Positions 7,181-12,326 of a stretch of DNA of 14,316 nucleotides are shown here, piece by piece. Origin of the DNA: Aureococcus anophagefferens (lineage: Eukaryota > Sar > Pelagophyceae > Pelagomonadales > Pelagomonadaceae); the NCBI RefSeq assembly GCF_000186865.1, contig NW_008705607.1:31080-45395 (forward strand), read 5' to 3'. The translations under genes and the position numbers were made by a program. The notes below the pieces were generated by a model. That model was not told where the DNA came from and ran no database searches. It saw only the letters and a program-made list of their open reading frames with translations. The stretch's first letter is position 1. Each line of letters starts with the position of its first letter.

Positions 7181-7708
7181 ATGGGCAAGCAACCGGGCTG
7201 CGACCCGACGGCGATGAAGAACTTGCGGGAGCTGAAGGCGCTCTACGACGAGGGCGTGCTGTCGGAATCGGAGTACGCGAGCGAAAAGAGCAAGCACATG
7301 GACAAGCTCTGGCCGCGGCCGCCGCTCCCCGACGCGCCCGCGCCGAAGCGGAAGCGCGGGCCGCGGAAGAAGGCGCCGAAGAAGGACGCGACCGAGGCCG
7401 AGGCGCCGCCGCCGCCCGTCGCGGAGGCGCCCGGCGGCACGACGTCCGTCGCCTTCGACAGCGCGAAGGCGCTCGGCGTCGAGCTCGAATACGACGGCGC
7501 CGCGAAGCTCGTCCGGCTCACGCTCGCGCAGCCGGAGTCGGCGGCGCGCGACGTCGCGCCGGGCTCCGTGCTCGTGGCGATCAACGGCGAGCCCCTCGAG
7601 CTGCCGGAGGTCTGCCTCGGCGAGGACCACCTCTCGCTCGCGAGGAAGAAGGTCATCGCCGCGAAGGGCGAGGGGTCGACGGTGATCCTCGACTTCCAAG
7701 ACGCGTGA
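7181..7708 (+). CDS. Small protein with N-terminal SHOCT-like motif, basic linker and PDZ-like domain
   Basis: 175 residues. Residues 14-43 (LRELKALYDEGVLSESEYASE, then K-HMDKL) match the SHOCT pattern: two short helices with a G-[VI]-[LI]-[ST]-E-x-E turn, usually an oligomerisation or lipid-contact module. Residues 55-67 form a Lys/Arg cluster (PKRKRGPRKKAPK) that could be a nuclear signal. From about 87 to the end a PDZ-like fold is likely: SVAFDSAKALGVELEYD, LVRLTLAQPES, VAPGSVLVAINGEPLELP, then a helix and a last strand (STVILDF). ATG 7181 has context AAGGCCATGG and begins the ordered part. Both domain calls are by eye; the PDZ-like one is the firmer. Combining them in one short eukaryotic protein is unusual. 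Confidence 0.65.
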   Translation: MGKQPGCDPTAMKNLRELKALYDEGVLSESEYASEKSKHMDKLWPRPPLPDAPAPKRKRGPRKKAPKKDATEAEAPPPPVAEAPGGTTSVAFDSAKALGVELEYDGAAKLVRLTLAQPESAARDVAPGSVLVAINGEPLELPEVCLGEDHLSLARKKVIAAKGEGSTVILDFQDA

Positions 7709-7946
7709 CTGCGTGTGTGCCCCCACGAAAGACCTAAGCTGTAGACTCGTCTCTGCGAGCGCGAGGCGGGACGTCGCGCCGCGTCGCATGCCGGATTTCC
7801 GCCAGCCAATCGCATCGACGCGTCGGGCTCGAGTGGCTCCTCCGTCTCGCGGCGCAGCACGCTCGCGGCGGCGGCGTTCGAGGCTCCGACTCCGGCGCGA
7901 GCGGTGGCGCGGGCGCGTCTCCGGCCGCCGGTCTGAAGCGCCGACC

Positions 7947-9168
7947 ATGTTCGGCTTCGGCGGCAGCTCGAACGACCGCATCGCCATCACTTTCGACAAC
8001 GAGGATGCGCGGCCCAAGAAGAAGCTGTCGAACAACGCCGTCGCGCACCCCGTCTTCGCGAACATCGAGCCCGTGACGGGTGCGCCGCGCGCGCGCGACG
8101 CGCGGCGAAGAAGCGCCGCCGGGACGCTTTCGCCGCAGGCGTCGTCGAGATCCGCGTGCCCCAGGGCAAGCGGCTCGAGCACCAGGGCATCAAGATCGAG
8201 GTCATCGGCCAGGCGCGCCGCCCGCGCCTCCTCCTCATTGATGCGTAAAACAGACCGTCCGCCGCGCGCAGATCGAGCTCTTCTACGACCGCGGCAATTT
8301 TTACGATTTTACGTGCATCCTCCGCGAGCTCGACACGCCCGGCGTGCTGTCGAGCGTCACCCAGCGCGCCCGCCGCGTCCTCGTTTCATAAGCGCCGCTC
8401 CGCAACCGCCGGCCGCCCAGGTACCCCTTCGACTTCTCCAACGCGGAGAAGCCCTACGAGTCGTACAACGGGCTCAACGTCCGACTCCGCTACTTCATCC
8501 GCGTGACCGTGACGCGCGGCTACCCCTCCGGCAACCTCGTCAAGGAGCAGGACTTCGTCGTCCAGCGCGATGGCAGCGTCCGCGGCTTCGTCGTCCCGCC
8601 GCGCCGCCGCGACGCGCGCGCGCGACACCGCCGCTCGACACCGCCGCGCCCGCGCCGCAGGGTCGCGCAGCCCGCGCCGGAGGTGAACAACACGATCAAG
8701 ATGGAGGTGGGCATCGAGGAGTGCCTCCACATCGAGTTCGAGTACGACAAGACGAAGTACCACCTGAACGACATCATCATCGGCAAGGTCTACTTCCTGC
8801 TCGTCCGCATCAAGATCAAGCACATGGAGCTCGCGATCATCCGCCGCGAGGCCGCGGGCTCGGGCCCGCAGATGTACAACGACTCGGAGACGATCACCAA
8901 GTTCGAGGTCATGGACGGCGCGCCCGTGCGCGGCGAGTGCATCCCCATCCGCCTCTTCCTCTCGAACTTCGTCCGCGCACGCCGCGTCCGCCTCGTTTTT
9001 TGTTTCTTTTGTCACGGTCTTATTATTGCGCAGAACCTCACGCCGACGTACCGCAACATCAACAACAAGTTTAACGTGCGGTATTACCTCAACCTCGTCC
9101 TCGTCGACCAGGAGGAGCGCCGCTACTTCAAGCAGCAAGAGATCACCTTGTACCGCGCCGCGGAGTAG
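7947..9168 (+). CDS. VPS26: Vacuolar protein sorting-associated protein 26 (retromer), six exons
   Basis: VPS26 is the arrestin-fold subunit of retromer; with VPS35 and VPS29 it retrieves cargo from endosomes. Exons 7947-8079, 8139-8212, 8272-8363, 8421-8564, 8661-8970 and 9034-9168 give 295 residues. Conserved blocks appear in order: GKRLEHQGIKIEVIGQ, IELFYDRGN, EKPYESYNGLNVRLRYF, NLVKEQDFVV, NNTIKMEVGIEECLHIEFEY, KYHLNDIIIGKVYFLLVRIK, KHMELAIIRRE, FEVMDGAPVRGE, IPIRLFLSNF, FNVRYYLNLVLVD and RRYFKQQEITLYR. Every exon junction matches the family alignment without gap or with one extra residue. The N-terminus is a little shorter and more divergent than in animals, and the usual disordered C-terminal tail is missing. 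Introns 2, 3 and 4 start with GC. An unspliced reading would show only the last two exons as a 221-residue protein. Confidence 0.93.
8080..8138 (+). other. VPS26 intron 1 (GT-AG, phase 1)
   Basis: 59 nt, starts GTGCGC, ends GCCGCAG. Joins EPVTG to VVEIRVPQGKRLEHQG, restoring the family frame. Confidence 0.85.
8213..8271 (+). other. VPS26 intron 2 (GC-AG, phase 0)
   Basis: 59 nt, starts GCGCGC after CAG, ends CGCGCAG. The continuous family motif VIGQ-IELF spans the junction. The only GT nearby would delete VIGQ. An in-frame TAA rules out retention. Confidence 0.9.
8364..8420 (+). other. VPS26 intron 3 (GC-AG, phase 2)
   Basis: 57 nt, starts GCGCGC, ends CGCCCAG. Joins SSVTQ to YPFDFSNAEKPYESY. 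The phase-2 join is fixed by the downstream frame, and no GT of that phase is present. Confidence 0.82.
8565..8660 (+). other. VPS26 intron 4 (GC-AG, phase 2)
   Basis: 96 nt, starts GCGCGA, ends CGCCGCAG. Joins DFVVQ to VAQPAPEVNNTIKMEV, one residue longer than the animal sequence. It is a multiple of three with no stop, so retention would insert an Arg-rich segment. Confidence 0.7.
8971..9033 (+). other. VPS26 intron 5 (GT-AG, phase 0)
   Basis: 63 nt, starts GTCCGC, contains a clear T-rich tract (CTCGTTTTTTGTTTCTTTTG), ends TTGCGCAG. Removal joins LFLSNF to NLTPTYRNINNKF with exact family spacing. In frame and without stop, so a naive reading would retain it. Confidence 0.85.
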
Positions 9169-9517
9169 GCGCCGGCGGCGGGCGGCGACGTTCGGAGCAC
9201 ACCAAGCAGGGCAAAGGCCCACAAAAACTTAGTAATCAAGATCCCGGTCGAGTTTCGACACGCGGCTTCGCGTCGTCGAGGATCGCGACGCCGCGGCCCG
9301 CTCGGGGAGGCCGCCGCCCTGCCTGGCGTTCTTGAACGCGAAGCCCGCCCGGCGCAAGGGCGACGACGCCGCCGAGGGGGGCATGGAGAACGGCATGAGC
9401 TCGAAGGGTGGGCTTAGCCCGGGGTAAGATTTTGAGCGATTTTGCCTCGCCCCGAGTGACGACAGACGAGTGAGGTGGTTGAATAGGGAGCGTCGGCGAC
9501 GAGCGTGGGAAGAGATC
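9169..9517. other. Intergenic region with start of the tandem-duplicated unit
   Basis: 349 bp between VPS26 and the first MYND-RING-Sel1 gene. From about 9320 it is homologous to the region before the second gene copy. A short open stretch there (LAFLNAKPARRKGDDAAE, then GGMENGMSSKGG, stop 9425-9427) has a counterpart at 10699-10796, where a one-base length change in a G run shifts the frame. It may be the remnant of another gene's C-terminus carried in the duplication. From 9428 the frame is open into the gene without another ATG. Confidence 0.5.
9407..9445 (+). repeat. 39 bp upstream repeat, copy 1
   Basis: Runs from GGTGGGCTTAGCCCGG to AGCGATTTTGC. Identical at 10798-10836. It lies 72 bp before the first ATG and may be part of the promoter or leader of the gene family. 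Confidence 0.9.
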
Positions 9518-10567
9518 ATGGACACGGAACTGATCAAGAAGAAGCGAGAGTACGAGGCGCGAAAAACTCGTACAAAGCTGGCGCTCAACATATGCACGAT
9601 CTGCGGCGCAAAAGGCGCCAAAGCTTGTCAAGGGTGCGGCACGACGGCCTACTGTTCGACGGACTGCCAACGCATCGACTGGCGCGACCGGGGCCATCGC
9701 GCGGCGTGCAAGAAGTTCCAGGCCGCGGCGGCGGCGCGGGCCGAGGCGCCGACGCCCCCGCCGTCGCCGCCGCGGGACGTGTTCTACGGCCCCGCGCCGC
9801 GGTCGCACGCCGACGAGGTCCGCGCGCGCATCGCGGCGGAGCACGAAGCGGCGCGGGCGCGGCGCGAGGCGAACCCGGAGCGGGAGCCGCAGTCGGCGCG
9901 GTACGGGTCGCGGTGCCCGATCTGCCTCGAGGAGTGGGACGTGAATGTGGGGAACGTGTTTCACGTCTGTTGCTGCCGGCTGGTCTGCAAGTCGTGCAGT
10001 GGCAAGATCGGCACCGACGCGTGTCCCCTCTGCCGCTTACCGAAAGCAACGAATGCGGAAAACCTCGCGCGTCTGCGCCGCCATGTGGAGAACGAGGTGC
10101 CGGAAGCGATTACGTTTTTGGGAGATGCGTACTGCGAAGGTCACTACGGCCTCGTGAAATCCGATAAGAAAGCCGCGAAGATTTACCGGCGCGCCGTGGA
10201 ACTCGGAGATGTGTCGGCGATGAGAAACCTTGGGGAATTGCACACTACTGGAAGTGGCGTCAAGCTGGACAAGAAGAAGTCGGAGCGGCTGTTTCGCGCA
10301 GCCGCAGACCGGGGGGACGCGATGGCGCAATGCAATTTAGGGGAATCACTCGTTTCTCAGCAGAAATTTGAAGATGGATTGCGGTACTACGCGCTCGCGG
10401 CGGATCAGGGCTTTACCTTTGGTGAGTTAAACCTTGGCATTTGCTACAAGTACGGAGAAGACACGGAAGTCGACCTCGGCAAAGCCAGATACTGGCTCGA
10501 GCGCGCCGCTGCCAAGGGCGACGAGGCAGCTATAGAGGCCCTCGCGGACCTCGACGCGCAAGTATAG
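9518..10567 (+). CDS. MYND finger - RING finger - Sel1 repeat protein, complete copy
   Basis: 349 residues. A charged N-terminal helix (MDTELIKKKREYEARKTRT) leads into a textbook MYND zinc finger with C26, C29, C37, C40, C46, C50, H60 and C64. A Pro-rich linker (APTPPPSPPRDVFYGPAPR) and a charged helix follow. A RING-type finger starts at C133 (CPICLEEW, CCCRLVCKSC, ACPLCR). About four Sel1 repeats run from 190 to 345 (PEAITFLGDAY, AVELGDVSAMRNLGELH, AADRGDAMAQCNLGE, AADQGFTFGELNLGICYKYG, AAAKGDEAAIEALADLD). MYND and Sel1 domains mediate protein contacts; a RING could make it a ubiquitin ligase, though the cysteine pattern is irregular. I start at ATG 9518; an earlier in-frame GTG is not a normal eukaryotic start, although the 15 codons before the ATG are identical in the second copy. 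Confidence 0.85.
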   Translation: MDTELIKKKREYEARKTRTKLALNICTICGAKGAKACQGCGTTAYCSTDCQRIDWRDRGHRAACKKFQAAAAARAEAPTPPPSPPRDVFYGPAPRSHADEVRARIAAEHEAARARREANPEREPQSARYGSRCPICLEEWDVNVGNVFHVCCCRLVCKSCSGKIGTDACPLCRLPKATNAENLARLRRHVENEVPEAITFLGDAYCEGHYGLVKSDKKAAKIYRRAVELGDVSAMRNLGELHTTGSGVKLDKKKSERLFRAAADRGDAMAQCNLGESLVSQQKFEDGLRYYALAADQGFTFGELNLGICYKYGEDTEVDLGKARYWLERAAAKGDEAAIEALADLDAQV

Positions 10568-10579
10568 CCTAATTTGTCT

Positions 10580-10768
10580 TTACGCCGCGTCGTCGCCCGA
10601 GCCCGAGATGGTGCGCTTGCGCGCGGGCGAGTCGTGCTTGGCCTTGGCGTCGTCGTCGCCGCGTTCCTCTCCGCGCCGACCTTCGCGGCCTGGTGTGCCT
10701 CGCGTTCTTGAACGCGAAGCCTGCCTGGCGCGAGGACGACGACGCCGAGGGGGCATGGAGAACGACAT
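10580..10768 (-). pseudogene. Possible C-terminal remnant of a minus-strand gene
   Basis: The last 29 codons before TAA (10580-10582) have strong GC3 bias and a sensible charged tail (EERGDDDAKAKHDSPARKR, then TISGSGDDAA). Upstream the frame runs into antisense of the duplicated segment and loses character. If real it is a gene fragment broken by the duplication. Function unknown, low confidence. Confidence 0.25.
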
Positions 10769-10797
10769 GAAGGCCTACATGAACGCGATGCTCTAGA

Positions 10798-10836
10798 GGT
10801 GGGCTTAGCCCGGGGTAAGATTTTGAGCGATTTTGC
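10798..10836 (+). repeat. 39 bp upstream repeat, copy 2
   Basis: Identical to 9407-9445. Here its last 9 bp overlap the first copy of the 38 bp repeat, which separates it from its gene by about 199 bp more than in unit 1. Confidence 0.9.
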
Positions 10837-10865
10837 TTAGCCGCGGCGCAGGGAAGGACCGAAGG
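10828..10865 (+). repeat. 38 bp direct repeat, copy A
   Basis: Starts CGATTTTGCTTAGCCGCGG and ends AAGGACCGAAGG. Perfect second copy at 10993-11030, offset 165 bp. Confidence 0.92.
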
Positions 10866-10992
10866 GGGAGAGAACAGCGAAGGGGGGCGTAGGGAAGCGT
10901 CACGGGAGGACACGACTAGGGCGGAGGCGTACGCGAGCACGGCGACGAAGAGGGCACGACGACGTAGGGCGGCTACTGCTCGTAGGCGACGC

Positions 10993-11030
10993 CGATTTTG
11001 CTTAGCCGCGGCGCAGGGAAGGACCGAAGG
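10993..11030 (+). repeat. 38 bp direct repeat, copy B
   Basis: Identical to 10828-10865. Homology with unit 1 resumes directly after it (ATTTGCC, then GAGTGACGA), so the A-to-B segment looks like a local insertion or slippage duplication. Confidence 0.92.
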
Positions 11031-11107
11031 ATTTGCCTGTTGCGAGTGACGATAGACGAGTGAGGTGGTTGAATAGGGAGCGTCGGCGACGAGCGTGGGA
11101 AGAGATC

Positions 11108-12091
11108 ATGGACCCGGAACTGATCAAGAAGAAGCGAGAGTACGAGGCGCGAAAAACTCGTACAAAGCTGGCGCTCAACTTATGCACGATCTGCGGCGCC
11201 GACAAAGCCAAGGCGTGCGAAGGGTGCGGCACGACGGCCTACTGTTCGACGGCCTGCCAACGCATCGACTGGCGCGACCGGGGCCACCGGGAGGCCTGCA
11301 AGAAGATCCAGGCCGCGGCGGCGGCGCGGGCCGAGGCGCCGACGCCCCCGCCGTCGCCGCCGCGGGACGTGTTCTACGGCCCCGCGCCGCGGTCGCACGC
11401 CGACGAGGTCCGCGCGCGCATCGCGGCGGAGCACGAGGCGGCGCGGGCGCGGCGCGAGGCGAACCCGGAGCGGGAGCCGCTGTCGGCGCGGCACGGGTCG
11501 CGGTGCCCGATCTGTCTCGAGGAGTGGGACCGTTGGGACGTGAATGCGAAGAGCGTGTTTCGCGTCTGTTGCTGCCGGAGGGTTTGCAAGTCGTGCAATA
11601 AAAAGATCGAAAACGCGTGTCCCCTCTGCCGCTTACCGAAAGCAACGAATGCGGAAAACCTCGCGCGCCTTCGCCGCCATGTGGAGAACGAGTTGCCGGA
11701 GGCGATTACGCATTTGGGAGAGGCGTACAGCCGAGGTTGGTTCGGCCGACGGAAAGACGGAATAGGCGGAAGTCTACTTCGGCTCGTGAAATCCGATAAG
11801 AAAGCGGAGAAGATTTGGAAGCGCGCCGTGGAGCTCGGGGACGTGGACGCGATGGCAAACCTTGGGAGATTGTACGATCGTGGTGGAACTGGCGTCAAGC
11901 TGGACAAGAAGAAGGCGGAGCGGCTGTATCGCGCGGCCGCAGATCAGGGCGACGCGGTCGCGCAATGCGGTTTCGGGGATTTCCTTCATTCTGAGCAGAA
12001 ACCTGAAGAAGCGTTCCGGTACTACGCGCTCTCGGCGGATCAAGGTTATACACGGAGTCAACTTCCCAATAAGGCGTCCGCTAGCACGTAA
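11108..12091 (+). CDS. MYND-RING-Sel1 protein, second copy with truncated C-terminus
   Basis: 327 residues. The MYND finger is intact (CTICGADKAKACEGCG, YCSTACQRIDW, GHREACKK). The RING-like finger keeps CPICLEEW but has three extra residues after it (DRW) and a shorter loop (RVCKSCNKKIENACPLCR). The first Sel1 repeat carries a longer insert (SRGWFGRRKDGIGGSLLR against CEGHYG in copy 1). Homology stops inside the last repeats after ADQGYTRSQL; the protein then ends in an unrelated tail (PNKASAST) at TAA 12089-12091, where copy 1 has about 40 further residues. The copy is otherwise open and could be functional without the final repeat, or a gene in decay. The break faces the long ORF at 12327. 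Confidence 0.75.
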   Translation: MDPELIKKKREYEARKTRTKLALNLCTICGADKAKACEGCGTTAYCSTACQRIDWRDRGHREACKKIQAAAAARAEAPTPPPSPPRDVFYGPAPRSHADEVRARIAAEHEAARARREANPEREPLSARHGSRCPICLEEWDRWDVNAKSVFRVCCCRRVCKSCNKKIENACPLCRLPKATNAENLARLRRHVENELPEAITHLGEAYSRGWFGRRKDGIGGSLLRLVKSDKKAEKIWKRAVELGDVDAMANLGRLYDRGGTGVKLDKKKAERLYRAAADQGDAVAQCGFGDFLHSEQKPEEAFRYYALSADQGYTRSQLPNKASAST

Positions 12092-12326
12092 AGACGTCCC
12101 CGGGGCGTATCCAGCGTCCGTGGAGGGTTCCTAGACGCTTTGGGGAGGTACAATGACGTTTTTGGGCTTCGGGCGGCGCCCCCCGGCGAAATCGTGAATA
12201 ATAATCTCCTAATTGCCTGAGGAGGTTATGGGCTGCCAGTAGACAGACAGACCGCACGCACGCCGGGCCCAGGGCCCGGCCGACCTGACCGACCTTTTCA
12301 TCGTTTTCAGCGCCTTCGACTTCCCC
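12092..12326. other. Region between the truncated copy and the long right-hand ORF
   Basis: 235 bp with no homology to the rest of the window. It has a lower-GC patch (GTGAATAATAATCTCC near 12195), an ACAGACAGAC run and a perfect short palindrome at 12262-12280. A T-rich stretch ending TTTTCAG at 12304-12310 looks like a splice acceptor, so the long ORF may have an upstream exon or the stretch may be part of an element's 5' leader. Confidence 0.45.
12262..12280. repeat. Short inverted repeat, 9 bp arms, 1 nt centre
   Basis: GCCGGGCCC-A-GGGCCCGGC, a perfect GC-only palindrome 46 bp before the ATG of the long ORF. A hairpin in the 5' leader is possible. Confidence 0.8.

Larger units (their letters stand above)
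10568..11107. other. Region between the two MYND-RING-Sel1 genes
   Basis: 540 bp. 10580-10690 reads on the minus strand as a plausible C-terminal tail. 10699-10836 is the repeated upstream segment. 10828-11030 holds two copies of a 38 bp direct repeat around a purine-rich spacer (GGAGAG, GAAGGGGGG) that has no counterpart before the first gene. No complete gene is seen. Confidence 0.55.
9320..12063 (+). repeat. Tandem duplication of a MYND-RING-Sel1 gene with its upstream region
   Basis: Unit 1 runs from about 9320 to 10567, unit 2 from about 10699 to 12063. ATG to ATG is 1590 bp. The 57 nt up to each ATG (9464-9520 and 11054-11110) are identical, and a long block encoding the linker after the MYND finger is almost identical. 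Unit 2 carries about 199 bp of extra DNA upstream of its gene and loses homology near 12063. Confidence 0.85.

Noticed and set aside
5572..7188. 538-codon antisense ORF over YIF1
   Set aside because: Composed of Arg/Leu/Ala runs and lacks any fold-like pattern; the + strand clearly encodes YIF1.
8386..9222. Antisense ORF over VPS26 exons
   Set aside because: Shadow of conserved VPS26 coding sequence on the + strand.
9470..9518. GTG codon as start of the first MYND gene
   Set aside because: A nuclear eukaryotic gene is expected to start at ATG; ATG 9518 is present and matched in the second copy by 11108.
9236..9964. Minus-strand ORF over the first MYND gene
   Set aside because: Overlaps the zinc-finger coding region and has no recognisable content of its own.
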